A stretch of DNA of 64,000 nt from Glandiceps talaboti (Eukaryota > Hemichordata > Enteropneusta > Spengelidae). The position numbers and the translations under genes were made by a program. Below are positions 1-12,504 of this stretch, in pieces. The notes under the pieces are model-generated. The model saw only the letters and a list, made by a program, of their open reading frames with translations. It had not been told where the DNA came from and ran no database searches. How positions within the stretch are numbered: the first letter of the stretch is position 1; every line of letters starts with the position of its first letter. The stretch is taken from contig NC_135562.1 in the NCBI RefSeq assembly GCF_964340395.1, forward strand, positions 4,152,134 to 4,216,133. The letters run 5' to 3'.

Positions 1-363
1 CAGAAACTACACATGATGCACTTCAAGATAGCAAGACCGCAACCTTTGCTACATGTAACCCCAATAAAATAAACCAACTAGACACAAACATGCGGGAGTC
101 AATGTTTGATGTCTTATTTTATGCCTAGGTGGTGACACGTTACTTGACATAAAGCTCAAAAACTCTTCGAAATTGGAGTTTAACATCATTATATTGCTTA
201 TTCTCACGGCATACTGGATTGTAACAAAAATAAACATTGAAGGCAAACAACAGATAGTCTGTTCTCAACTTCACCTTCCCCAACAGTGTCCTCTTTATAC
301 CAATACAACCGTCAGGACCTTGTACTTACTTAACCTCTGCCTTGGTTTCATATTATGTAATAG

Positions 364-510
364 GTGTTGATTGCATTCAACGAGAGAGAGAAAATAGCAT
401 GGGAACAGGACCAATTTCTGGAGATTGATTATCTGGATATTCAAAGAAAGAAGAAACAACAAATTAGTGGAATGGAAACTGAACCTGGTGAAGCGAACAG
501 TCCTCGTCAG
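364..510 (+). CDS. Penultimate exon of an unrecognised gene
   Basis: A 147-nt segment opens after a pyrimidine-rich stretch ending TAATAG and closes with CAG followed by GTATGG, so both splice borders are present. It is phase 0 at each end and encodes 49 residues, beginning VLIAFNEREKIAWEQDQF and ending GEANSPRQ. The peptide is charged, with a basic RKKKQQ patch, and has no membrane segment, consistent with a cytoplasmic tail. It joins in frame to the exon at 1124. I do not recognise the family. The rest of the gene lies left of the window. Confidence 0.55.
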
Positions 511-980
511 GTATGGCTATTATTTCCTTATATCATTTGTTGTCATGTATCATGCATGAGTGAACAAGACTGATTCCTTGCAGTCGAAAGTTCTCAGCTT
601 ATCAGGAGTATATGTTATGTGTACTGGTTAAAATTTTAGTACTACTTTACCATCATTTGTATTTATTGAAAAGAAATTGGGGAGTCGAATTATGCATACA
701 TAATTAAGATTACAACTGTTACATTCTGTTATAATACAGTGCATTGCATATTACACTTCACTGGCTCAGTTAGATATAACAGCTCAGGAACCAATATGAA
801 ACTGTAAATTCTACACTGTAAGATAGCCAGATCGAAATTTCGTGCTACATTTAGTCTGAATGAAACTAGACGCTGCAAGTGGTAGCAGACAGACAGGCGT
901 CAACTTCATGTTTTTATGTCCGTATTTGATGTCTGCATGGTGGTAAGTTAGTTCCATCCATGTAGAAAAAATGTAGCAAT

Positions 981-1074
981 AAACTGTATTCAATATTGTT
1001 ATCTTAAAATGTAGCATGTGCAGTTTCTTAATGATTCCTGCGAGGTTGTATCAAACAGGGCCAGTGAACAGTAA
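981..1074 (+). repeat. First copy of a dispersed repeat
   Basis: This stretch begins AAACTGTATT and ends TATCAAACAGGGCCAGTGAA. It matches 1559-1655 with a few substitutions and small indels. It lies inside the last intron of the left-edge gene and overlaps the acceptor-proximal part of that intron. Confidence 0.7.
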
Positions 1075-1123
1075 GCTGCAACGTGCTGCAACTACAACTG
1101 CAAAATGTGCTTTATCTTTATAG

Positions 1124-1192
1124 GCCAGTCAACAAGATGTTACTGCATCACACCAGGAAGCGGACACTGAAGTTATTGTGACAGAATTTTAA
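1124..1192 (+). CDS. Terminal coding exon of the same gene
   Basis: The exon follows a CTTTATCTTTATAG acceptor, starts in phase 0, and encodes ASQQDVTA then SHQEADTEVIVTEF before TAA. Joined to the exon at 364-510 it gives a 71-residue hydrophilic C-terminal tail. The last residues T-E-F fit the loose S/T-x-hydrophobic form of a class I PDZ ligand, which is an inference only. No poly(A) signal is close; the first AATAAA seen downstream is near 2604, beyond two foldback repeats. Confidence 0.55.
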   Translation, partial: ASQQDVTASHQEADTEVIVTEF

Positions 1193-1508
1193 GTTGTAAA
1201 TTTCAAGCCCGATCTCGTCGACGGGAGTGTTCTTGGAAGTGTTTTTGAGCGCCAATAATTTATATGGGAAAATATAGACATCAAAGATACCTGCACATTG
1301 TCAAAGGAAGTGAAGTTTAGATTTGAAGCAGATATTGTTCAACTTCTTTGTATGGATATCAAACATTAATATGTAAAGTCAATGTAGTATTCAACAAGCT
1401 ATGCAAAAAATCGCGTTTGTAGCTATTGATATACGATTATACATGTTTGCAGTATTTATTGCATCGTTTCATGTTTACTTCGTGTCTACAGCGCGTTGTG
1501 GGTTACAG

Positions 1509-1653
1509 CTGTTCACTGAGCCTGTTTGATAAGACCATGAAGACACCAATTACGAAGTAAACTGTATTCCTTTGATCTTGTAATCTTAAAGTGTAGAATG
1601 TGCAGTTTCTTATTGGTGTCGGCCTGATTTTATCAAACAGGGCCAGTGAACAG
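1509..1653. repeat. Short foldback (MITE-like) element, second copy of the repeat
   Basis: The left arm (about 1509-1550, starting CTGTTCACTGAGCCTGTTTG) is the inverted counterpart of the right arm (about 1612-1653, ending AAACAGGGCCAGTGAACAG). GACACCAAT at the loop side pairs with ATTGGTGTC. The right half is a direct repeat of 981-1074. No clear target-site duplication is seen and no protein is encoded, so a non-autonomous DNA transposon remnant is the likeliest reading. Confidence 0.65.
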
Positions 1654-1896
1654 TAACATGTATTTCGCAGTAAGTGTTTTTACACTTATTTGTCACTTAG
1701 GATGTAAAAGATAGAAGCAAGTCATTTAAGCAGAACTTTCAGATTATTGGTGTTCAATGACGTCACAGATAGCAAAAGCTAATTTTAATAATTATAGGCA
1801 GTATCTTGTCAACACTTGCAATTTGTCATCATTGGAAATAGTCAGAAAGATCCAGTTTTTCACCCACTTGCGTAACCACGCGCTACCAAAGCTAGC

Positions 1897-2227
1897 CTCT
1901 CTCTCACAGCTCCGGCAACGTCGCTAGCAGAAAGTTGCTGGTTTGTATGTACCGATATCTACCGCGTACTATATATCTAATATCGTTGTACTGTATGCCC
2001 TCGTCGACTATATAGGACAAACTATTGGTAGACGTGTTATTGCGACGCCCCGCCCGAGGAGCAGTAAGCGTTGCATGCAATAACACGTCAACGAACTGTT
2101 AGACTTATGTAGTCGATGAGGGCGCACACTTCAAGGATATTAGATAGAGTACAAGTGTGTGGTAGATGTCTGTACATACAGAACAGCAACTTACTGCTAG
2201 CGACGCTCTCAATGCTGTGAGAGAGTC
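1897..2227. mobile_element. Long palindromic foldback element, about 330 bp
   Basis: The whole segment is an imperfect palindrome. The left arm (1897 to about 2045) contains CTCTCTCACAGC, GTCGCTAGCAG, ATCTACCGCG and GCCCTCGTCGACTA. The right arm (about 2078-2227) contains their reverse complements in reverse order, e.g. CTGCTAGCGAC and TAGTCGATGAGGGC. The centre near 2045-2077 is unpaired. Small open frames on the minus strand here are by-products of the inverted repeat. No target-site duplication could be fixed. It probably is a non-autonomous foldback/MITE transposon. Confidence 0.8.
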
Positions 2228-2847
2228 TATACCCAAGCGTATTATGTAAGTGGAAACGACTACTGAATCTTTCAAAAAGTGTGAACACAGAGTTTCATGA
2301 GATTATCTAATTAATTGAGTGAGGTAAATATGCCAAACGACTACAAGAAATGATGAAATCATCGTTTTAATTGATATGCACCCGTTTTAATGAATACTAT
2401 CTCTTGTTTTATTATTATTCGATAACTCCTTGAGTCATTATTTTCTTAAATATTTCTTAGCATTACAATTCGAGTTTAAAATTTTCGGATATTCTTTGAT
2501 GTTACAGTCTGTAATGCTGTTGCACGTGTCTATTTATCCAAGTTCAACAAGTAACAAGATGTTAATTTATTTAAAGTTTGTTGAGCACGTTTCCGTGTGA
2601 TGTAATAAAGACAGTACGAGTACAAGTATGCGATGGTTTGATTTATGTATGATTTTGTGAAAGCCATTTGTGATAAAGAAAAAAATGGTCAGTATCGAAT
2701 AATCTATTTTTGCATGATAATGAAGCCTTCAACAGGTTTAAATATAATTCCTATCATAGGAGTGAACAAAAGTATGCACTTCTACTTTTACACGCTGATG
2801 GCGCCCTTTAGATTTCACTGGTATTCAAGTGAGCACATGTGCGTCCT

Positions 2848-2924
<77 letters not shown>
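2848..2924. repeat. (CAAT)n microsatellite
   Basis: About 19 uninterrupted tetranucleotide units. It makes an open frame of repeated INQS residues, which is not a gene. Confidence 0.97.
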
Positions 2925-2925
<1 letters not shown>

Positions 2926-3090
2926 TTTCTATAGCACCAATCTCCAGAGCAATGTTTTGTTCAGTAGCGCTGAATGGCTAAAGCACACCATAGGCTTTGG
3001 TGAACAAATAAGTCTTCATATCGATGTTGGCGAGGGTACATGTGAAACTGTCATCAGCCTTTCCTATTTTGATGGACATTGGTAGAATAT
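2925..3090 (-). mobile_element. Possible retroposon 3' end attached to the (CAAT)n tail
   Basis: On the minus strand this unique sequence ends in TTGGTGCTATAGAAATTTGA and runs directly into (TTGA)n. A short body followed by a simple tetranucleotide tail is the usual layout of SINE or LINE 3' ends with microsatellite tails. No polymerase III boxes or coding region were found, so the family is not assigned. Confidence 0.4.
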
Positions 3091-5400
3091 TCCGAATTGT
3101 CCGTTGAGAGGGAATATATGAGCAATTTTCGGTTGATTGTTATGACCAAATTACCGGTAAACCGTTGCTACTTTCTGTGTTCTGTGATTCGGCGTTGATG
3201 GCGTAATTCTACTTAAAAGTATAGCATACAAATGCGGCAAACGAAAGTACACAATTAAGTGCATGAACTCTCTAAATGTAACGGGTGCAAGAGAGAAAAC
3301 ATTTACGGCATTAAACTACGTCAAAGATTACTTACTTTTCAGCAACATTTGCGTCATGTAGGACATTGCAACTAACTGCAGGTCATTGCAGGTCATTGCA
3401 GGTCATTGTTCGTAGCTAGCTAGTCTTCTATATCAAATGAATACCATTCAGATGATCGCAGATGACGTAAAACTACGGAACATTTATTTCCCTATCAATT
3501 TCATGTAGATATGGTAAATTAAACATCCTCAACAGTACCAACTGACGTCATCTGTTTCAGTGCTGACGTCTCACATCACACAAGGCTTCTCAGTCAAGTG
3601 CAGATGATAATGCGATGTTGTGACTATGATGAAGTGCTTTAGTCACACTAGTTCAACGTTTTGTCATTGGTGGCATCCGGTTCAAAGCCGCATGGCTGAT
3701 TTGTTTCGTCGTAGATAACCGTTGGAGTATATTCCCAGGCGTTTGAAGAAAATTCTTCTTTGCTACATACATAAATTACGTTTGAAAGTTGTCTTCTATG
3801 TAATAATCTCCTGTCCTTAAGCTTGTTTTTCATTTTCCTACGTCACAAAGTACTCGTGAATATGCAGCTATTTTGAGTCTAATGAGCATATTTCGGGAAG
3901 TTTTAGAAATAGTTTTCACACACCCTTTAATGAATAGTGATGGCATCTAATTCCTTGATTACTGTACGTAGATATTGCATGTGAACTTACTGAGCAAAAC
4001 CGAACGATAAACAAAAGAATCTAAGGTTCTTATCGCTGGGGCAAATTAGTTCGTGGAACCGGAGAAACATGCTTGATTACTTTGCCTTTAACAGAGGCGT
4101 CCCTAATTATCAATTCTAGGGTATTATAGAAAACGAATTGCCCCAAATATTCATGTCATATTCATCAATGTCTTAGCTTCCTTGGAAAGAAGTACTGGCT
4201 ATTTAAGGAGATACCGAGGATAAAAAAGGTTAATGAATTATTAAATTATAAATAAAGTAAATAAATTAATAAATCATAAATGACTTGCATTCGCCACTAC
4301 CTTATATAAGATTACTATGCCTTCACTACATGAATGTAAAGGGGCTACATAATAGAAACAGTTCCAGCAGTACAAAAGGAAACAGTGGAGATTCCCTGCC
4401 TTTTAGTAAGTTAAACGCGTTTGCCTAGCACTGCTTTACACGACACGACCACTTCGATCACTTCAATGTCTGAGCAGCAATCTTCGTATAACAACACATA
4501 ACTGGAAAAATAAACATGAAGACAAGACTCTAAATTATGTAAGTATCATGAAACTTTAATTTCTGTAATTGAGTGTTTCAGATTAGTTTAGTTTCAGGAC
4601 TCTTTGTAATGAAACTAGCTGTAGGTTTAACGAGAAGATAATAACAGTCCGTCTGAGAGCGATAAACCCCGAGAGACTCAAACAGGGGTAAGATTCTCCC
4701 TTAATTTTTTATCACCTACAATGCATTTGCAGTGTTTGTTTTTTCATCTTTATACGTTCTCCAACTCTCCCTCCTCTCAAGTACTTTCATTGTCCTTTCA
4801 TTTCTATTTTGCTGAAAAGGCGATCCCGCGAACCTCAGAAACGTTACAGTTAACATTATAGCTAAATACAGAAATGAAAGTATTGTGTCGAATTGTTCAA
4901 TATTGATGTTACATGTGACATGAGTTGAGCTTCTAGGAACATTGCTAACGTCGAGAACGCTAAATATTGTTGATTGAAATTTCTGATATTGCATCGTACA
5001 GCGATTACGCTTCATTGAAGTCGTTATTGATGCGTCGCTTGCGTCAAAGAAGTGATGTCGTGGTTTGCAGATGTTTTGCTAAACTCATGGTGTAATATTA
5101 GCTGAGAGTCTACAGCTTGTGACTATGAGTACTTTACACGACTACTTACGCAAAGTGGACTTAGTCTACTTATTATCAGCGAAATCTTAATATGTTTTGA
5201 CCTTTACAATTGTAATGCCGTGATCAATGAAGTCCAGCACACAGCTAATCCAGGACCTGATTAAAAAGACCCATTTACTTTGATTTATCAGATAAAGTAC
5301 TTACCAAATCCGATCTTCAGGTCAATATTCAATATATTAATATTTTCCATCAACTTGTCAGCTTCATTATATATTACAGTTTATTAATTCTGCAGAGCTG
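3091..5400. other. Gene-free stretch
   Basis: Apart from the AGGTCA triplet I see only AT-rich single-copy-looking sequence. A 99-codon minus-strand open frame (4716-5015) with one hydrophobic segment has no splice or family support. Confidence 0.5.
3380..3405 (+). promoter_or_regulatory. Three AGGTCA half-sites at 4-bp spacing
   Basis: AGGTCA occurs at 3380, 3390 and 3400 with TTGC spacers, i.e. two overlapping DR4-type arrangements. AGGTCA is the known nuclear-receptor half-site. It may simply be a 10-bp tandem repeat, and binding is untested. Confidence 0.3.
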
Positions 5401-5403
5401 CTA

Positions 5404-5439
5404 GTGGAGAAAGAGAGAGAGGGAGAGAGGGAGAGCGAG

Positions 5440-5528
<89 letters not shown>

Positions 5529-5632
5529 GGGGGGAGACAGACAGCCATACAGACAGAGAGACGGAGACAAACTCAGAGACAGAGACAGAGACAGAGACAG
5601 AGACAGAGACAGAAATGGATCGAGAGACAGAC
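5404..5632. repeat. Compound purine-strand microsatellite
   Basis: A (GA)n core of about 100 bp is flanked by GAGC-interrupted tracts, a short G run, (CAGA) units and (GAGACA)n. The plus strand is almost all purine from 5404 to 5535. The three overlapping open frames are translation artefacts. Confidence 0.95.
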
Positions 5633-6640
5633 AAACGATGATATTCAAAAATGTGTATTCAAAACGTTATCAGCGGCAGTTCTATAATTTAATATGTCCA
5701 CAAAATGTTTTCACACTATCCTGTACATTGGTGAGATTTGTCTGAATAAAATAGCCAATGTCCGGGTATACCATTCAGAGCGAATTATAGGGGGGGGGGT
5801 AAAGGTAAATATTGGCAGAGGGTAAACACTCCATGGTATTGGATATGGTATAATTTAAAAATCTAATGGGAGACGATAATGTACCAGGTATATAGAAAGG
5901 GAAGATTTCGAAATCACTTAACAAAGATATAAAATCATTCTACATATAGTCAGTGCAATGCATACTTCAGTTACCAACTAGCATGTCTTCCATATTCAAC
6001 AGTTCTATCAGCCTCGGTTAATACCGTAAGTCTGTTTTTACATTATCTACTTTGTTTGAAGTCGTCTAAATAAGAATTCGCATCAACACATGAACTGCAT
6101 TAAAGTCTTGTAGTTATCTAGATTAGGTGAAATATCTCGTCTCGTCCATGTTTCGTTTTTATTGCGTATCGATCGGACAGCTAATGAACCTTGTCCTGTT
6201 CTCCTTAACGAATGCTAAAATATATTATTGCCTTAAATGGAGACAGCATGAATCTTAAACTAACATTGTTCGTTTTAACAAAAGTGTAAGATCTATACAC
6301 CCGAACAATGTCTTCTTGTTTCCTTGACTTTCCATGTCTCTATTAGTGTAATCAATGAGATGTTAGTAGTAAGGGCCTTTTTTTTATAATTGGCTGGGGG
6401 TTTGTAGTTTTGGAGGACGGGGGCGCGGGGACATTTTAAAAGCATCGTTTAATCATGAAGTTGTGAGTCATTTTAGTAAAGAAGATCTGTCTTGGGAAAC
6501 GGGTGACTGTAAAAATAACAACATGCTTTGAAAGGCAACTACGACATCAGTTCGTATTGTCGATTTAGTGTGTCGTAAAATGGCTGGAGCTATTACTATT
6601 GCTAAAGATTTCTCACCAGAGAAGGAAAATACCCTTTGCC
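5633..6640. other. Gene-free stretch
   Basis: Nothing recognisable; it holds a G10 run near 5791 and a G-rich patch near 6395-6430. Confidence 0.5.
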
Positions 6641-6644
6641 CTCC

Positions 6645-6645
<1 letters not shown>

Positions 6646-6720
<75 letters not shown>
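6646..6720. repeat. (TA)n microsatellite
   Basis: About 37 perfect TA units; a shorter TA tract follows near 6820. Confidence 0.97.
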
Positions 6721-6722
<2 letters not shown>

Positions 6723-7257
6723 AAGTCAGTGGTAAGATTTGTCCGTAGTACAGTGCTCGGTACGTCTGCACGCAGAGCGGAGTATATGTTGAGGGTAGAA
6801 GAAAATCAAGTCGGGTTTTTATATATATATAACTGTGTTTATTAGGATACAATACCTATGGATGACAATATGGTTTGAAATTATTCTCATAATTATTGGC
6901 AATATTGCTATGATTACTGATGGTTTTGGGAAACAGCAATAGGATATACATAATGTAACAGTAGTTTTTACTGATGATTAAAAAAAATCTTTTTTTTTTA
7001 TTAACAAGATTTCCACTTCCCAAAATTTGCTCTGGTTAAAACTGTGGAAGGATTGTGGTATCACTATAAAGCATTTGAATATAACATATAATTCATTTAT
7101 TATGCATTTTGACAAGGTCAAGGTTTTCATGTCAATTTGCATACATGCGGAGTCATACATTTGGAGATACACGTACTACATATGCAATAGTGTATAAGGG
7201 TTGTGTGTACACTCCTACTCTACCTTTAACCACATACCCTAAGCTCTAAAATAGAAA

Positions 7258-7324
7258 TACGGACATAAGCTAAGGTCTTAGCTAAACTATGACGTAATAC
7301 GGACAAAGGCTAAGGTCTTAGCTA
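7258..7324. repeat. Duplicated hairpin motif
   Basis: A 27-bp block (TACGGACATAAGC then TAAGGTCTTAGCTA) at 7258-7284 is repeated with two changes at 7298-7324. Each copy contains the perfect inverted repeat GCTAAG-GT-CTTAGC. Confidence 0.7.
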
Positions 7325-10300
7325 CATGTATATACTTGAGGGTATGTCTAAAATGACGACTTACACCCGGTAAGACAAACTTCCACATTATTTAGTATAG
7401 ATGAGGGCCTATAGGCCTAATCCGTAAAACGTAAGACGCAAACCTCAAATTAGTTATTGAAATTGGTAAGTTCATGTTAATCGTGTGTATTAGCCTATTA
7501 ACATTTTAATCGATTATGTTAATTTGATTGATCAGATAATGTGTTAATCGGCTTTTGATCTAATGATATAACGGTAAAAGCGCGCCCATTTAGTAAGGAT
7601 GATTAAAATGTGCTGAAGGCCTGCATAGGATTAGGTTTTACTTGTGAAAATACAGTATCGTTTTTAGAGCTATTGAAAGAAATGCTCCCGAGAACGAAAG
7701 ATTCATCTATACTAATGCAATCGCCTTGGCTCAACAATACTTGTAGGATAACACGAGTGAGAACCTGGGATTGAAACCCTAGCCTTTAAATGAAGCCTAG
7801 CACATTGACACGTGATATTGATTATCATTTACAGCATTGCATATTTCATTTCTGTGTGAACGTTTTCATACTGAGCAATGATTTACGGTTGACGTGTAAC
7901 ATGATTACATGTACTAAGATGAAATGATCGATACTATTTGAGTTCGACCTACGAATTCTTGCAACTTTTGCTGGCGCCATCGATTTGCACGACTCAATTT
8001 TGTGTCGTCAGAAAAGATGTGAACTGACATTTTCATTTGAAAACAAAGATTTATAAACTTTCCACGTCATATCTAATTTCATGTGCGCGGGCACATCTGA
8101 TATATCGTATGGCTGGTGACGGATGATATGTAAATATACGTCACAGAAATCGGGAGATGTGTCTCATCTTGGAAACACTCGAAGTATATATATATGACAT
8201 CATACGCTACATATGTCATTTTGTTGGAAATTGTCATCTCACTGCGGAAATGAGATGAACGTTACCACACGTCTCCATCGTTAGCTATTTATATCATCAA
8301 GTACCTAATGTTGTATATGCAGTAGTAGTATCGTCTTCATGTGATTTATTAGTATGGACGTTGAGGGTTCCTCTTTTATCGATATGAGATATAATTTAAT
8401 AACGGTAACGTGATTCACTCACAAGTGTATGTTTGTTTGTAAGTGTTTAATCAAGAAAGTGGCCGGTACTCGTTGCAGATCGGATACTCCAGTGAATGGG
8501 TAGGTAGTCCTCATTTTCGCGCTCTAGACTTTTTGCCAGTTTTTAAAAAATTATGTTGTTGATTTTAATTGATCTGATGTTATGTATTTCTCACTCTGCT
8601 GTTAGTAGTTTTGAGTATGTATACGCATTTTTGTTATGGCTTTATTTTGCTCTAAAATTATTTCACAAAAAATGCAAATACAACAGCAGCAATTGCGGTT
8701 TCAGCTTACTATGACAGCCACAACTATCGTTCAATGTGGCATATTTCACAAATGGGCGATAGCGGTGCCTTCGCTGTGCATACATGTGAATATATTTTTT
8801 TACTCACCTCGAGTAAACACTATCACTAACACTCAAAAATATACAATGTTAGATTATGGAAGTTATCAGTGACGCCTCCCTACTGTGAGTACAATGAAAC
8901 TTACGTCCATTCAATAGCTTATATCAACGAATCACAAAAATAGTTTTAGTTTGTGTCTACCTTGGGAAGCGGAAACATAGATTGTAACTGTCGTACGTAT
9001 AATAATTTGGGAAAGTGGCTAAATTATATTAATATATAATTATTACCTCAATATTCATCATTCCCTAGAAGACATAAAAATACTGTGATTATTATTATTA
9101 TTACTATTTTCACCTGTTACCATTAAAACTGAAATGCCTTCGGGGTTATTTTTCCGTGCAGTCTGTGAGGAAACTATAGTCATCAATTTCACTAGGCAGG
9201 ATGTTTGTCTACCTACACTCATTGAAGTCTATCTAATTATCGAGTACAGCGAAGCCATTTTTGTCTGAGTATAAATTCTGTCTTTGATTAATTAAGCAAT
9301 TTTTCTTAGATATTAATTTTCCTTACGTGAAAGCTACCTGTATCGATGCTATGTGTTCACCTTGTAAAGTATACCATGGTGAAAGTACATGTAATATAAA
9401 TTCCCCGTCTGATTAATGATGAGAGACAAATGCATTGTTTGTACTTATGTACATCGTGTATAGAAACTAATAAGGTAGAAGCACGGGTTCATTACACTTT
9501 GCCATTCTCCGAGTTTCGACAAGGGTAATTACAGGCTGAAGATTCTATGTGTTTGTGGTTGTTATATGCTATATGCCCATCTATTCTCTACTTCATGTTG
9601 CCTTTCCAGTCTTTGCTTATACTTGAATGTTTAATTTAACTTAAAGATCAATTGTCGTCCAATGCGCATGTCTTGATCAAATGCAAATTAGTTTGTTCAA
9701 AAACAAGATGCGCGCGTCGAGATCACTATGTCAGCGCCTACCTGTAAAAAGTTCTCACCACCATGTCCATTTTGTTTATTAGAGCAGAGTTCAACTTGGG
9801 AGAATGTCCTTTCGTTTATCATACATTTTTGCCCATAAACAAATATTTGCTTTTACAGTAGCGTCCAGCTAGATTTTCGTAACATGGGACTACGATGAGC
9901 GTGCATGTGAATTGGACGATTGCTGGACCTTGACGCTTTTTAACACACACTAATTTACTTGTTTTATATGACCAGAAACGAGGTAAAACTTGTCAGTTGT
10001 ATATATTGTGTATTTTTAGCAGGTGACGTAATCTTTAGTATTTATATCAATAGTATATCGCATACAGCCATCGGTTTTCTATTTAATTCTACCCTAGTCT
10101 TCTTTCGACAAAGCATAAAAAATTGAGGAAAGTTCAACAAAATATGTAATAGTATATACAATTTATAATAACGTGAAATGAATTTATAAATCATGCATTT
10201 TCTTTAATTAGTTTTAAATGACTGACAGGTAATAACAAACCTCGGTTCATAGGTCGATTGATCAAAGCTTGGACAATGTAACATATATGTTGTTTAATTG

Positions 10301-11160
10301 ATAAGTCTATATCTTGACTCTGTGCCAACTGAGTGTATATAATGCATAAACTTTGAATATTTCATGTATTATTTGTACAGGTGTTGAAATGTACAGAACT
10401 CAAATTACTGGAATGTAATCTGATCGTCCTATTTCTTTCGTAAATCAATAGTACGGGAAAATATTCTCAAAGTGTGGTCCATGATGAAAACCCTGAACTC
10501 TGACGTTATAAATTACTGAGTACGAATTACTTACGGAGCGTTGCTCTATTTCTTTACGTGAATAATTGATACGAATTGAGTAAATTACTGTAAAGTGGAA
10601 CATTACCGTAGTAGCCAATGAACGTAACATTAGTATTTTATGAGATCTGGATATATACAACATAGTTTGTGCCATTCCAGCATAGATGGTCAACATACAT
10701 GACTACAAAGTTTGGTCACCGCCTTTCTTCCAACACATGTTGGATCTAAAGGGTTGCTAGATATCTGTGTCAGGTAGTATTACAGTAAAAATCAACACGA
10801 GATGAACTCTAACGTATGTCGATGAATAGGTCTTATTATTTTTGAAAGTTAAATGATATCATTGACTTAATATACAAAACAGTGATTTGTGTTGCACTAA
10901 CAAGGATACATTTCGTAAAAGTAATATATTTTGTCGAGTAGGCCAATATTTAGGCATTGATATCTTTGCTAGAGCGGTTTATGCAGCGTTGAACATTATT
11001 GCACTACTTTATTCTGGATAAGAATGTGTCATTGAATTATTTAGATTACGTGATGACTGTATGTTACACGGCTCCCAAAAGATATGCAAACTGATACTCT
11101 CGGGGAAATGTTCACAAACAATTATTTCGATCATACAAGATAAATGTGTTCCATTAGATT
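7325..11160. other. Gene-free stretch
   Basis: AT-rich sequence with scattered short open frames only. I see no exon with convincing borders on both sides and no long repeat. Confidence 0.45.
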
Positions 11161-11167
11161 TATTATC

Positions 11168-11205
11168 GAGAGAGAGAGAAAGCAAGAGAGAGCAGGCAGG
11201 CAAAA

Positions 11206-11238
<33 letters not shown>

Positions 11239-11298
11239 GGCGGACATACATACATACATACATACATACATACATACATACATACATACATACATACA
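11168..11298. repeat. Compound (GA)n / (CAGA)n / (CATA)n microsatellite
   Basis: A GA-rich lead is followed by about nine CAGA units and then about fifteen CATA units. Open frames across it on both strands are artefacts. Confidence 0.95.
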
Positions 11299-12410
11299 GA
11301 ATTACAGCAGAAAGACCCGCAGACATAGTGTGTAGAAAACATAATGAACTGCAGAAAACGATAAAATCAGGACAGGCAACAACTATAATGTAAATCATTA
11401 ATTCTAGATCACTGCATGTAAACACACAAAATGTTATTTTAAGAATTGTGATACAAGAAGTATACTTTAGTTTTAATGGATGACATTGAGACGAAATTTT
11501 ATTAATCAATTAATATTTTATTGTGTGCACTTCACAGAGTCTCATATTACAAATGGAATGTTTAAGAACGCTTGTCTGCATAATATGTACCCATTACCTG
11601 AATAATTGTATCATAGATACTAAACATGCAATCAATACGAACAACTTAGGCAAAAAAAAAGAGAATTTTTCCTGGTCATGAAATTTTTGAAAGTTACGAC
11701 TCAAATTTTCTTTTATTTTTTGCACTTGTCAAACCTGTCACTCAATCTACGATTTATTGCAGTTACCGGTCTTTTTATTTAGTACTTTAGCGCAAGTGTG
11801 TATGTGGGGCAGATGTCATTTGCTTGTTCACGATTGGCTCTGCAGTTGTCTTCACTGAACCAGCAATTCATGTAAGGAGAGTTATTTTGTTTTTTCCCAC
11901 GAAACGACACGGAGGTATTTGAGTGATGAGTTTTTGTTTTTGTTGGTTTGTTTTGATTGTTTGAGTTTTTGGGGGTGGTGGGAGGGGTTTACGGGCTAAA
12001 TGTATTTGATATGTAAAGTACATTCAGAAGGTAAAGTTGTAAAGAGAAAAAAGCTGTTCATAGTTTTTGACTCTAGATTATTAATGCTTTTATTTAGTAA
12101 TCTATTAACGGCAAAATACTTCATTTAGCCATGGCTACATTATATTAAGAGAGACTTGTTTTTAACAAGTTACATATAAGTAACGTTTAGAGAAGACATC
12201 TTACAGGGACACAAGCTGACTCCATAAGTTTGTTTGTTTTAGAGAGTATACTTCTGTGTATCCGCAGTATTATACTTAACTAAAACATACCTAATGATCA
12301 CTAGCTGAAACCTAGTATTAAGATATAACTCGTAAATGATCCGAATGATAAAATTTATTATATGTATAAAAATGTCGAAGAAATTCCTACTATGTACAAT
12401 GACAATGTAC
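11299..12410. other. Gene-free stretch
   Basis: No supported gene; a T/G-rich run lies at about 11925-11995. Confidence 0.45.
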
Positions 12411-12413
12411 GGG

Positions 12414-12448
<35 letters not shown>

Positions 12449-12460
12449 GCTGTTGTTGTT

Positions 12461-12491
<31 letters not shown>

Positions 12492-12504
12492 TTGTTGTTG
12501 TTGT
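12414..12504. repeat. (TTG)n trinucleotide repeat
   Basis: About 30 TTG units with four TGC interruptions. The minus-strand poly-asparagine open frame is an artefact. Confidence 0.95.

Noticed and set aside
2645-3085. 146-codon frame with repeated INQS
   Set aside because: Its length is due to the (CAAT)n tract; no family or splice support.
5367-5745. Ser/Leu-rich and Arg/Glu-rich open frames
   Set aside because: Translations of the (GA)n microsatellite.
7765-7795. Possible tRNA T-arm (GGGATTGAAACCC)
   Set aside because: No matching acceptor stem, D-arm or anticodon arm found around it.
11009-11509. 166-codon minus-strand Cys/Val/Met frame
   Set aside because: Runs through the (CATA)n/(GACA)n tract.
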